A model generated the notes under the pieces. It was not told the origin of the DNA, searched no databases, and worked only from the letters and a program-made list of their open reading frames with translations. DNA of 64,000 bases, taken from assembly GCA_963721435.1 (NCBI GenBank), contig CAVRJC010000007.1, positions 124,001 through 188,000 on the forward strand, in the 5' to 3' direction. This stretch comes from CAVRJC01 sp963721435 (GTDB lineage Bacteria; Actinomycetota; Acidimicrobiia; IMCC26256; DASPTH01). The position numbers and the translations under genes are program-made. This document shows, piece by piece, positions 15,761 through 24,901 of the stretch (position 1 is the stretch's first letter; each line of letters starts with the position of its first letter).

Positions 15761-17056
15761 GTGAGGACGGCCGCCTTGCAGCTCCGTGAAGGGATCAACG
15801 CGGCCATCGGTCGTACCGGAGTCGCTGGCTTGTCGCGCTCCGGCACGATGCGGGCTCAGAAATATGTCGTGCGGCGAGAGATCTATCGACCGTTCGACGG
15901 CCTGTCCGAATGGCTCAGCTCGCGGACCGACAGCGAGTGGCTCGTCGCGCGTATCGGCGCGGTCGAACAGGATGAGCACGAGCACAAGGTCTTCGACATC
16001 CGCGAGCGCGCGCTCCTCGAGCATCGTCGTGGCTTCGTGTTCCTTCGGGCGGGACTCGATCGTGAGTCGGTGACCTACTGGCAACTCTGTTCAGGACCGT
16101 CGCCGAAGGCTTACCGGGACTATCTGCTGTGGATCGCGCGGAGGGATACTGCCGCCTTCCTGCCGGTCGCCGTGTCGCTGCGGGCGCGTTGGGAGGGGAA
16201 CTTCTGGCACTGCCAAGACAACGTCCTGAGCAAGCTGATCGCCATCGATCGGCTTGGATTGCCCGACAATGTCCCGCTGCTCGTGGGCAAGGCGTTCTGG
16301 AACTCTCAGTTCTTCACAGACATCCAAACACTGCCGGCCTTCCGCGACAGAAACTGGATGTTGCACGACCGACCGATATGGACGGAACGTGCGATCATCT
16401 GTCTCGAAGGCTCATTCCGCAGAGCGCACATGGAGTTCGCCCAACGAAATCTGGACCGGCGAACCAACCGCCGCGCGGGTGATCCGGCATCTGAGCGACG
16501 GACGCCGGGCGGAGGTCTCGTCGTTCTCGCTCGAAGGGAAGGCCTCGAGCGACACGTGGAGAACGGGCATGAGGTTGTGGCGGGGCTCGCACGCCAGGGC
16601 TTCTCCGAACTCGATGCCGAGCAACTGTCGCTCGACGAACGTGTGTCGACCTTTCGGAATGTCCGCTGTGTCGTTCTCCCGGTGGGCGCAGGTCTCGCGA
16701 ACCTCGTCCACCGCATCGGCAAGGACTGCGCGGTCGTCGAAATCATCCCGGCGAACAAGCGATTTGCACAGCCCTACGGCGCGTGGATGTGCAGAGAGTT
16801 CGGGTTCTCGTACCGCGCCGTGGTCGGGAGCGCCGTCACGGCGCGCGGCAGCTTCACCGTGGATGCCGCGAAGGTAGTCATCGCCACCGAAGCCGTGCTC
16901 CGCGAGCAGCCAGGATTCCCTCGTGCAGCGAGCGCCGTCACGGTGAGCCCCGGGGCGGGGGATCCCGCCATCACGGACGCCGCCCCGAAGCTTGTCGCCG
17001 TCGGCTCGCGTCGGGACAACCTCATGAAGTCGCTGCCGCTCCGTTCGGGCCGTTGA
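15761..17056 (+). CDS. GT61/DUF563-like glycosyltransferase
   Basis: A 431-residue protein. The C-terminal half carries the GT61 pattern: GLVVLARREGLERHVENGHE (usually an RR-x-x-R-x-x-x-NE form), then LSLDERVSTFRNVRCVVLPV and VGAGLANLVH, where most members have G-x-HGAGL-N. The usual His before GAGL is replaced, so activity may be altered. The N-terminal half is weakly conserved. Relatives add sugars to surface glycans or O-antigen-like polymers. It is convergent with the ATP-grasp gene 18 bases away, and both lie in the accessory block. GTG 15761 is the longest start; ATG 15848 is an alternative. Confidence 0.68.
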   Translation: MRTAALQLREGINAAIGRTGVAGLSRSGTMRAQKYVVRREIYRPFDGLSEWLSSRTDSEWLVARIGAVEQDEHEHKVFDIRERALLEHRRGFVFLRAGLDRESVTYWQLCSGPSPKAYRDYLLWIARRDTAAFLPVAVSLRARWEGNFWHCQDNVLSKLIAIDRLGLPDNVPLLVGKAFWNSQFFTDIQTLPAFRDRNWMLHDRPIWTERAIICLEGSFRRAHMEFAQRNLDRRTNRRAGDPASERRTPGGGLVVLARREGLERHVENGHEVVAGLARQGFSELDAEQLSLDERVSTFRNVRCVVLPVGAGLANLVHRIGKDCAVVEIIPANKRFAQPYGAWMCREFGFSYRAVVGSAVTARGSFTVDAAKVVIATEAVLREQPGFPRAASAVTVSPGAGDPAITDAAPKLVAVGSRRDNLMKSLPLRSGR

Positions 17057-17074
17057 GCGGCAAGCGTTCTGCGC

Positions 17075-18388
17075 TTACGGTCTGCTGGCTCGGCGGTTGA
17101 CGAGTCCCCAAGCGAGGGCGGCGAATGGAAGCGGATCTTGTGTTGACCACACGGCAAAGGCCCGGGTGCGAGCGTGGGAGCGCAACCACGCTGCGGTACC
17201 GAGCTGGCCTTCGCGTCGCAGGGCGAGGAACGCGCGCAGGTCGAGGATCTCGTCGACGTACTGCACGTCCCGCTTGAACTCGGCACCGGGCTCGTCTCGA
17301 GGCTCGCCGGACGTGAGGTAGCGGTATCCCGCCCACGGGAAGTCGACGCCTGCCGCAGCGCCGATCTGATTGCACATCGCTGTGCGTGGATTGATCTCGA
17401 TGAGTCGTAGCTGACCAGTGCGCGAGTCTCTCTTGAACTCGGCGGCCACGAACCCGCGGTATTGCATCGCTTCGAGCAACGTTGTGGTCAACGCCCGCAC
17501 CTCCGGCACGTCGACCGTTCGGTGCAGCGAGCCGTCGCCCAGTCCGGCGGGGAACTGACGAAGCTTCTGCTTCGTCAACCAACTGTGCTCGGAACCATCG
17601 CGATCCCAGAAGCCTAGATATCCGAAGAGCTGAGCATCGTCGCCGGGGATGAACTCTTGGACCATGAACTTGGTCGGTCCCGTCGCAAAGCGGTCGAAGG
17701 CGCTGAGCAGCTCGTTGGCAGTCTCGGCCCGGATCGCCTTCTTCCCGAGCACCGCGCGTCCGGGCGCGGATTGGTATGGCTTCAAGATGCACGGAAACGG
17801 CATGGTCGCGTGCAGGGCCTCCACTTCGGCTCGACAGGTCGGGAAACATGTCAGCGGGATCGGGACACCCTGCTCCTGCGCGAAGAGGTATTGGCGACGC
17901 TTGTCCACGATGAGCTCGACGGCCGCGCTCGGCGGGATGACGAAGCGGTAGAACGATGCAAGCAGAGTCTCGTGACGGGCAACGAGGGACACAAGTGTGT
18001 CGTTGGTCGCGAAGAGCACCGCACCGTTCGGCAGACGCACTGCCAGACGCTCGAGCGCGTCGACCCACTCGTCGCCGAAGCGCGCCGGCCCGGGAAGCGA
18101 CACGACGTGCGCGTACCGAGAGTGTCGAGCGAAGCCTTCCGTGCTTTCGAAGAGCACAACCGGCACGCCACGGCGTCCGAGGCTCCTCGCGAAGCTCAGA
18201 CCGTTCGGCCCACCCCCAAGCACAACAGCTGGGACAGGATCAGGCGCCAGTCCAGCCACCCAGCGCTCAAGTCGACGCCACTCGTCATTCCGGGTCTCCG
18301 CATCGACGGCATTCCCCCGAGCACTGCCGCCCTCGCGCCGCGTGTCCGATCTACGTCGTCGCGAACTCCGCAGCCCTCCCGCCAACAT
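17075..18388 (-). CDS. ATP-grasp ligase (carbamoyl-phosphate-synthase-like fold)
   Basis: A 437-residue enzyme. A Rossmann-like pre-ATP-grasp region (PAVVLGGGPNGLSFARSLG near residue 54) is followed by ATP-grasp elements: FPCILKPYQSAPGRAVLGKK with the nucleotide-binding Lys, then MVQEFIPGDD, and the metal-binding RLIEINPRTAM near residue 345. The arrangement resembles D-aspartate ligase-type and biotin-carboxylase-like proteins that join a carboxylate to an amine. The next-door glycosyltransferase suggests work on a cell-surface polymer or peptide, which is inference. ATG 18388 has AGGGG upstream. Intact. Confidence 0.82.
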   Translation of the reverse strand: MLAGGLRSSRRRRSDTRREGGSARGNAVDAETRNDEWRRLERWVAGLAPDPVPAVVLGGGPNGLSFARSLGRRGVPVVLFESTEGFARHSRYAHVVSLPGPARFGDEWVDALERLAVRLPNGAVLFATNDTLVSLVARHETLLASFYRFVIPPSAAVELIVDKRRQYLFAQEQGVPIPLTCFPTCRAEVEALHATMPFPCILKPYQSAPGRAVLGKKAIRAETANELLSAFDRFATGPTKFMVQEFIPGDDAQLFGYLGFWDRDGSEHSWLTKQKLRQFPAGLGDGSLHRTVDVPEVRALTTTLLEAMQYRGFVAAEFKRDSRTGQLRLIEINPRTAMCNQIGAAAGVDFPWAGYRYLTSGEPRDEPGAEFKRDVQYVDEILDLRAFLALRREGQLGTAAWLRSHARTRAFAVWSTQDPLPFAALAWGLVNRRASRP

Positions 18389-19108
18389 ACGACCCCTGCC
18401 GAGGAACCTCTCGCAACCGACTGATCAAGACCCTGCGGAGATTAGGCCAGGCTTCCTATAGGCAGGACACAGCCCCGGGAACCAAGCGGTCCCAACCGAC
18501 GAGGTACGGCGATCCGTGAGCGGCCGCACAGATTGATTGCCCTGAATGGTGCATGTGTCGGGAATGTGTCCGATGACAAACCCAAGTTAGGGCGTCAGGG
18601 TCCGGCTCGTGCTGAAGCCGCTCGGCCGACCAGCGCACAACTGATGCCGCACGGTCGCGCCGCCTGGGTGTCTATGGGGAGTCAAGGCGGACTCGGATCA
18701 GTGGATGACCGGCTACGTCGTATCGGGGTGTTCGATCATTCGGGACCAACGGCCCTGCCCCAGTCTCTCGATAGGCGGAAGACTCAGTACCGAGGGAAGG
18801 CACCACGGCGAGGCAATCAGCCCCCCTGAACCTGCTTCGTGGTTGCCCCCGGCGGGGGGGAGTCCCCGGGTGAAGTCGCCCCGGGGGCTCTTTCCGTTCA
18901 CCGCCGGCCATTCGCTCCCACCGAAGACGCAGGCTGGCTCGCGCGGACGAGATCGGTGTGTTGCTCCGAAGTCCTGGGACTCCGCCATGTGACCTTCGAC
19001 TCTGTGGGGGAGGACGACGTGGGCAGAAGATCGCGATGGGTATGTGTTGCGTCGGGATCGACGCGGGTAAAGAACATGTGAAGGGCGATAGGCGGAAGGA
19101 GTTTGACG
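18389..19108. other. Gene-free 720-base stretch of the accessory block
   Basis: No credible gene on either strand. The part from about 18700 to 18895 is rich in potential stems: GGCAATCA pairs with TGGTTGCC across about 19 bases near 18812-18846, and a 10-bp hairpin follows at 18861-18889. This could be a structured RNA or the remnant of one; it does not match a riboswitch class known to the annotator. Confidence 0.4.
18861..18895 (+). terminator. GC-rich hairpin with short pyrimidine tail
   Basis: AGTCCCCGGG (18861-18870) pairs with CCCGGGGGCT (18880-18889) over 10 bp with one G-T pair, and CTCTTTCC follows. It could end a plus-strand transcript from the structured stretch upstream. Confidence 0.45.
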
Positions 19109-19435
19109 ATGGCTCTCGTTCAGGATGTGACTCCCGAGGTTCTCGCGTGCTTGCCGGAGCGAGACAAGCGCGGGAGTGCAGCGGCTGAAGAGTTGCTCGG
19201 TTGGGCTTCGTGGCTTGATGATGGCAACCGATCTGGGATGAGTCGTGAACGGTCGGTCGACGCGCTTGTCGAAGCAGCCGACGGTGAACCGAGCGTCTTG
19301 ACTGCCGCGTGGATCTGCGGGCTACGGCGACAGCGCGAAGGCACCGTCACCAGAAACGCGGTCGAGCTTCTCCGACTGGCAATAGACCGCGGAGACCGCC
19401 ACCCCGACGCAGAGCTGTCGCTCTTTCCTGGGTGA
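19109..19435 (+). CDS. Hypothetical protein, mostly helical
   Basis: A 108-residue protein with no recognised domain. It begins MALVQDVTPEVLACLPERD and is Ala/Leu/Arg-rich with charged helices (EELLGWASWLDD; ELLRLAIDRGD). AAGGAG lies seven bases before ATG 19109, a good ribosome site, so it is probably real; an in-frame TTG at 19103 would sit too close to that site. It is the last gene of the accessory block, followed within 50 bases by a nest of inverted repeats and the right copy of the dispersed repeat. Confidence 0.6.
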   Translation: MALVQDVTPEVLACLPERDKRGSAAAEELLGWASWLDDGNRSGMSRERSVDALVEAADGEPSVLTAAWICGLRRQREGTVTRNAVELLRLAIDRGDRHPDAELSLFPG

Positions 19436-19460
19436 GTCGGGTCGGATACCAGATGTGCCT

Positions 19461-19530
19461 CGAGCGGGGCGTTGCGCCGCTCGAACGACGAAACCCCGCC
19501 CGAAGGTGGGCAACTCGAGCGGGTGACTTT
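19461..19530 (+). repeat. Right boundary: nested inverted repeats with repeat copy C
   Basis: TCGAGCGG (19460-19467) pairs with CCGCTCGA (19477-19484), and that CCGCTCGA can instead pair with TCGAGCGG at 19516-19523. Between them lies the exact repeat at 19485-19502 shared with 13897-13914. These hairpins could terminate the upstream gene and mark the end of the inserted block. Confidence 0.55.
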
Positions 19531-19571
19531 CGCCTCTGGGAGCGGCACCGGCGGCACCGGATCATGGCGCC

Positions 19572-21513
19572 ATGCCAACCGCGCGCGATGGTGCTGCACT
19601 GCGAGGACCCCGGCCGATTGCGGTCGTCGCGCTCTCGGCCCTCACGCTCACGGTGGCATTGCAGGGCATCCGGGCGCTGTTCCCGGCCGTCTACACGTAC
19701 CGTGAGTCGTCGGGCCTGACGAATGCCGCGCTGATCGGTGTCCTCGTGTTCGCGGCGCCGGCGCTCGCGCCATTGCTGGTGCGGGTCGCCGGGCGGCGGT
19801 GGGCGATCGTCGGCAGTGTGGTGCTCCTCGGAGCCTTGCGGCTCGCGCTCCAGAACCGCTCGATGTTCGGTGTCGAGCTCGCGGCCGTGGTCGCGGGGGT
19901 CGGGCTGCTCGCGCTGGCGGTCGTGGTGGTCGCTCTGCGGGACCGCGGCGCCGAGCTCGCGGTCGGTGTCGTGCTCGGGCTCGCGCTCGACACCGGGGTG
20001 CGCGCGGGATGGTTGACGTGGGATCTCGTGTGGCGACACGGAGTCTTCGCGTGGACGGCGGCGGTGGTGCTGGTCGGCGCGCTCGTCGCGGTGGCGTGGG
20101 TGACCGCACGTGACGCGACGGACGGTCCCGGTGGTCGCGCGCTGCTGGCCGGGCTCGCGCTCGGGCCGTTCCTCGCGCTCCAGATGCTCGTGCTCCAGAA
20201 CCCGGCGTTCATCTCGTCGTCGGGAGACGTTTCCCTCGCGACCAGCGCAGCGGTCGTGCTCGTCGGTGACGCGCTCGCCTTGGGTGCATTGTGGCTGATG
20301 GCGCGGACACCTGCCGCGCGGCGTCTCGGTTCTTTCGGCCGTCGTGCTGTTGCCACTTGCGTGGTCGGCGACCGACGCGGTCGACGGCACGGTCGTCGCC
20401 GTCGTGCTCGCCGGGCAGGTGCTCGCCGTCTCCCTGCTCGCCTGGGTGCTCGCGGCCTCCGAGCACACGCAGCCCGTGGCCTCGTTCCTCGACGCGTGCG
20501 GGATCGCCGCCGGCTCGCTGGTCTTCGGGCTGCTCGTCGTCGGCTACCAGCTCCACTACGAGGAACCGCTGCCGGTCACGAATCGATGGTTGCCGGTGAT
20601 CGCGGCTGCGTTCCTCGGGGTGGTTGCGATCATCGTGGCCCTGACGTCTCGCACGGCGGTCGCCGGCACCGAGCCCGAAGCCGACCGCATGCCGCGAGCC
20701 GGAACTGCCGCGGCCCTGGCCGGTTGGGCTGCATTGGCGGTCGTCGTCGTGACCGCGTTGGTCTTCGGCGGCCTCGCGCTCTCCGAGCCCACGGTCGCCC
20801 CTGCGGTCGCGCGCGCCGATGCGATCACCGTGATGACGTACAACGTGCACGAGACGATCACTCGGGACGGCCGCCTGGATCCTGACTCCTTGGCGAGCGC
20901 AGTGCGCCGCCTTCGGCCCGACGTGCTCGTGATCGAGGAAGCGGGTCGGGGCTGGCCGCTGTCGGGCGGGATCGACCTTGCGGAGTGGGCGAAGCGACAG
21001 CTCGGGATGCCGTACGTGTGGGTACCCGCGGCCGATCACCAGTTCGGCAACATCCTGTTCAGTCGCGTGCCGATCCGCTCGGCGAGGATCGTCGAGCTGC
21101 CGCACGCCGAGAACCGGATGAAGCGAAGCGCAATCGTGGCGAGGGTGGGGCCCGTCAGCGGTGCGATGGTCACGGTGATCGGGACCCACCTGCAGGAGGG
21201 CGAAGCGCCCGATCGTGTGCAGGCGCGCATCGACGAGATGCACGCGATCCTGCGCGCAGACGGCAACGGTCGCCGCACGGTGATCGCAGGCGACCTCAAC
21301 TCCGATCCGGGGTCGCCTGAGCTGCGGGTGCTCCTCGACGCGGGCTACGGCACGACCCAGCCCACCCGCAAGTGCACGCTCAAGACGTCGAACGACAATT
21401 GCGTCGACTGGATCCTGGTGAGCCCCGACCTCGGCCAGAGCACGGTGCGTGCGATCGCGATCGACACGTTCGACCACCGGCCGCTCGTCTCGTCGGTGGG
21501 ACCGAACGGCTGA
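19572..21513 (+). CDS. Multi-pass membrane protein fused to endonuclease/exonuclease/phosphatase domain, one frameshift
   Basis: The first part (to about residue 255) has many hydrophobic helices starting at PIAVVALSALTLTVALQGI. The frame then slips near 20320-20345 and continues through more helices (LAGQVLAVSLLAWVLA) into a C-terminal EEP domain: ITVMTYNVHETITRDGRLD, LVIEEAGRG, TVIAGDLNSDPGSPELR and DHRPLVSSVG. These are the metal and catalytic motifs of the DNase I/inositol phosphatase fold. The active domain would sit at the membrane, perhaps outside, acting on phosphodiesters or lipid phosphates. Total length is 647 codons plus one base. It begins just right of the accessory block. Confidence 0.82.
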
Positions 21514-21559
21514 TTCTCGCCTCACGCTCGATCCCGCGTCGCTCGGTACCGTGGGCCCG

Positions 21560-22570
21560 ATGGAACAGCGGACACTCGGCAGCCTGACCGTCTCGATCGC
21601 AGGCCTCGGATGCAACAACTTCGGCATGCGGGTCGATCACGACACGTCGCTGGCCATCGTTCGTCGCGCGCTCGAGTGTGGGATCACGATGTTCGACACC
21701 GCCGACGTCTACGGCGGTGGGCTCTCCGAATCGTGGTTGGGCGAAGCGGTCGCCGGAGTTCGCGACGACGTCGTCATCGCGACGAAGTTCGGCTGGCCCG
21801 ACACGCGCGGGCTCGGCCTGACGAGCAGTGACGCGGTCACTTCCGTCGAGAACAGCCTGCGCCGCCTCGGGACCGACTCGATCGATCTGCTCTACGTCCA
21901 CCAGCCGGACCTCGGCGAGCCCATCGAGGCGACGCTCGAGAAGCTCGACGCGCTCGTGCACACGGGGAAGGTGCGCGAGATCGGGTGTTCCAACGTCACC
22001 GCGGAGTACCTGCTCGACGCCGACGACGCCGCGAGCGCGCATGGTGTGCGCCCGTTCGCGTGTGTCGAAGAGCAGTACAACCTGCTCTGGCGTCATCCTG
22101 AGCGCGCGCTGCTGCCGACGTGCGGTCAGCTGGGTGTGAAGTTCGTGCCGTTCTTCCCCCTCGCGAACGGGCTGCTCACCGGCAAGTACAAGGTCGACGA
22201 GGTGCCGTCGCCCGAGTCGCGGCTCGGGTGGGCGTTGCAGCGTGCTGGCACGGAGCAGCCCGTCGACGTGGATGCGGGCGACCCCCGGGGCGCCATCGAG
22301 ACGGCCATGAGCTGGCACCCGCACGACAAGGAACCCGTCGACCTCGACGTCGTGGTCGCGCTCCAGGGCCTCGCCGACAGCTCCGCGCGCACGATGGTCG
22401 AGCTCGCGTTGGGGTGGTTGGCGGCGCACCCGCAGATCCCGAGTGTCATCGCCGGGGCAACGTCTCCCGAGCAGGTGACCGAGAACGCGGCCGCAACCGA
22501 ATGCCGCCTGACTGCCGCCGAGATCGACGCCCTCGACGGCCTGACCGCGTCCGTGGACGACGAGGGCTGA
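21560..22570 (+). CDS. Aldo/keto reductase
   Basis: A 336-residue TIM-barrel NADPH-dependent oxidoreductase. It opens MEQRTLGSLTVSIAGLGCNN. The catalytic Asp and Tyr are in MFDTADVYGGG near residue 50, Lys in VVIATKFG near 77, and His in LYVHQPD. The C-terminal cofactor segment is IPSVIAGATSPEQVTENAAA. It reduces aldehydes or ketones of unknown identity. ATG 21560 is chosen because the family similarity begins there; the open frame extends into the previous gene. Intact and of family length. Confidence 0.93.
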   Translation: MEQRTLGSLTVSIAGLGCNNFGMRVDHDTSLAIVRRALECGITMFDTADVYGGGLSESWLGEAVAGVRDDVVIATKFGWPDTRGLGLTSSDAVTSVENSLRRLGTDSIDLLYVHQPDLGEPIEATLEKLDALVHTGKVREIGCSNVTAEYLLDADDAASAHGVRPFACVEEQYNLLWRHPERALLPTCGQLGVKFVPFFPLANGLLTGKYKVDEVPSPESRLGWALQRAGTEQPVDVDAGDPRGAIETAMSWHPHDKEPVDLDVVVALQGLADSSARTMVELALGWLAAHPQIPSVIAGATSPEQVTENAAATECRLTAAEIDALDGLTASVDDEG

Positions 22571-22594
22571 CGGCCCACCGCCTACCCTGGCGGG

Positions 22595-22765
22595 GTGGAG
22601 ATCGAATACCGCTGCCCCACGCACGGGGTCGTCCACCTCGCACCGTCGATCGCCGGTGAAGAGCTCCCGCGCACGTGCCCGATGACGATCCGCCGGAAGG
22701 TCGGCGGCGAGGTCGAAGTCTCGACGTGCGGGCTGCCCCTGAGCGCCACGCTCGGCAAGGGCTGA
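22595..22765 (+). CDS. Small Cys-containing protein, zinc-ribbon-like
   Basis: A 56-residue ORF from GTG 22595 to TGA 22765, starting 24 bases after the aldo/keto reductase stop. The product begins MEIEYRCPTHGVVHLA and contains Cys and His in CPTH, Cys-Pro in RTCPMTIRRKV and a last Cys in VSTCGLPL. This could be a small zinc-binding fold. Codon third positions are strongly G/C, as in real genes here. No family is recognised. Confidence 0.5.
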   Translation: MEIEYRCPTHGVVHLAPSIAGEELPRTCPMTIRRKVGGEVEVSTCGLPLSATLGKG

Positions 22766-22839
22766 ACCCGGATAGTGTGCCCCGGTCCGAGGCGGCGCCC
22801 CATGCAGTGCCGCGCGATGAGCCCACGAGGTGAAGTCAG

Positions 22840-23148
22840 ATGAGCAAGGTCTCCCTGATGGCGAAGCTGACAGCCCACGAGGGGAAGGGCGACGAGCTCG
22901 CGGCCGCGTTCGACAGCTTGTTCGCGCACGTCGAGACCGAGCCCGGCACCGAGGTCTACGTGCTCAGCCGCTTGGCCGACGATCCCGACTCGTTCTTCTT
23001 CTTCGAGCTCTACGTCGACAACGACGCGCTCGCCGCGCACGGCAGCAGCGACGCGATGAAGGCGGCCGGCGCGAGCTTCGGGCCGCTGATCAAGGAGAGC
23101 GAGCTGCTCGTCGGCGCTCCGATCAAGGGCATCGGCCTCACGATCTGA
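22840..23148 (+). CDS. Antibiotic biosynthesis monooxygenase (ABM)-domain protein
   Basis: A 102-residue ferredoxin-like alpha/beta protein of the ABM/quinol-monooxygenase group. It shows VSLMAKLTAHEGKGDELAAA, EPGTEVYVLSRLADDPDSFF and FELYVDNDALAAHGSS, the usual E-x-Y-x(n)-A-x-x-x-H pattern. Such dimers oxidise quinols or act as heme or aromatic-binding proteins without a bound cofactor. ATG 22840 has GAGGTGAAG upstream. Intact; it is convergent with the solute-binding protein genes. Confidence 0.88.
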   Translation: MSKVSLMAKLTAHEGKGDELAAAFDSLFAHVETEPGTEVYVLSRLADDPDSFFFFELYVDNDALAAHGSSDAMKAAGASFGPLIKESELLVGAPIKGIGLTI

Positions 23149-23160
23149 CGCGAGCGAGCG

Positions 23161-24891
23161 TCACGATTTCGTGCTCGGGCACCCCTTGCACGGATAGGTC
23201 GGCGGGACGTCGGTGGGGGGAAGCGTCGCGAACTGCTGGATCGACGCGGTCGGATCGAAGAACTTCGGCTCGCCCTTCGGCCACTCGCCGGCGCGGTAGC
23301 GCTTCGCCTGGTTGAGGTACTGGAACATGCCCTTGCCGTCGGCGAACGTGATCTTGCTCTTGCCGACCGCGTTCGGGTCGTACCACAACAACGCGAAGTC
23401 GAGGCCGATCGACGAGTACTCGTCGTAGGGGAGCCCCGACTGGCGCCCGTAACCGGTCATGTAGCTCTCGGTCTGGTTGCTCGCGGCGCCACCGGATGCC
23501 GGGCAGCGCGAAGAGCCCCTGCTGGAAGTTCTGCGGCGTGAGCTTCGGGCCGGCGAGCATCACGCCGGTCAGGAACGTCTGGAGGTACGAGAGCACGCCC
23601 GGCTGGTACGTGCCCTTGTTCGGGCCCCAGTACCACTCGAAGTAGTTCGTCGACGGGTCGGTGGTGTCGGCCACGTTCACGAGCAGCGTGCCGATGCCGA
23701 ACGCGTGCGCCATCTGGGTCTGGTCGTAGGACCGCACGATGCTCTCGAGGTCGAGGACGCCGAGACCGGGAAGGACCCACTCGGGGTAGTAGTCGAGCGC
23801 GGTGGCGGCCTTCATCGCCTGGCTGACCATGTTGCCCGACGCGTACGTGATCACGCTCGTGACACCCGCGGCCTTGAGCTTGGCCATCAGCGGTCGGCGC
23901 CTCGATCTGGTTCTGCGGCTGCACCTGCGCGGCATCGAGCGGCACCGAGTACTGCACCTTCTCCGCGAGCTTCGCGCCCTTGTACTTCGCGAACCCCTCG
24001 AGGAACAGGTCGAAGTTGAGGTTGCGCTCCGGATAGATCGCGCCGAACACCCGCGTCTTCGTCCGCATCGAGGGATCGCCTGCCCACTTCGCGGTCTCGC
24101 CGACGAGCATCTGGCCGATGAACTGCGCGCCGTTCACCGCGGACGCGTCGTTGTCGAACACGCCCTGCCAGCGGTACGGCGCCTGCTGCGCGGCGTCGGC
24201 GTTGGTGCCGTTCGCGGTGAAGATCACGATCTTCTTGGCCGCGATCTCCGCGGTGAACACCGTGCCCGCGCCGGTGGTCTGGTTGCTGACGAGTACCGCG
24301 AACGGGTTCATCGCCGCGACCGCGAGCGCGTCGGCGCGCTGCGCCTCTTCGGTCGGTCCCGTCGGGTTGAAGACGATCGCGTCGATCTTGCGACCCCACG
24401 TCTGGAACGAGCGGCTCAACACCGTGAGCCAGTCGGCGGCGGCGTCCTCGACGTAACCAGGGGAGTTGGTGGCGTGGTTCGTGGGCGGCGGCGTCGCGGG
24501 GTTCGACCACGTCGCGCGCTGTTGCTCCGGGGTGGGGACGACGACCACGACCTTGATCGCGTCCTTCGTGACCCCCGGAGACGTCGCGCCGCCGTTGCTC
24601 TCACCCGGCCTTCATCGGCCGCACGCACGGTGGTCGCTTCTGATACGGGATCGCGAGCTGGCCGTCCTTCGGGTCGCAGTACGGTGCGTTCTTCGCCGCC
24701 GCGGTGCCGACGCCGGCCGCCGGGACCGGCTTCGCGCTCGTGGTCGTGGCCGTCGCCGCGCTCGCGGGTGCGCTCCGCTCGACACCGGTGACCGATGCAC
24801 CCGTCGCCAATGCCACCGCGCACGCGACGGTGACGCTGCAGCGGGTGAGGCCCGAGAGCCTCACCCGCTGCGACGTTCGCTTGCTGAGCAC
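23161..24891 (-). CDS. Type 1 periplasmic solute-binding protein, frameshifted copy
   Basis: A close relative of the intact gene at 24902-26611 that follows it in tandem on the minus strand. Four frame segments are needed: signal region to CVRPMKAG (break near 24600), the main N-lobe through SVPLDAAQVQPQNQIEAP (break near 23890), the C-lobe VLPGLGVLDLESIVRSYDQ (break near 23500), and a C-terminal part ending CKGCPSTKS. It would bind a small ligand for ABC uptake in the branched-chain amino-acid/urea binding-protein fold. No permease or ATPase is adjacent. Three breaks make it either a pseudogene or badly affected by indel errors. GTG 24891 begins the signal peptide. Confidence 0.8.
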
Positions 24892-24901
24892 GTGGTGTCC
24901 G

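Noticed and set aside
17150..17215. ACGGCAAAGGCC stretch resembling a riboswitch core
   Set aside because: It lies inside the conserved ATP-grasp coding sequence and lacks the rest of the structure.
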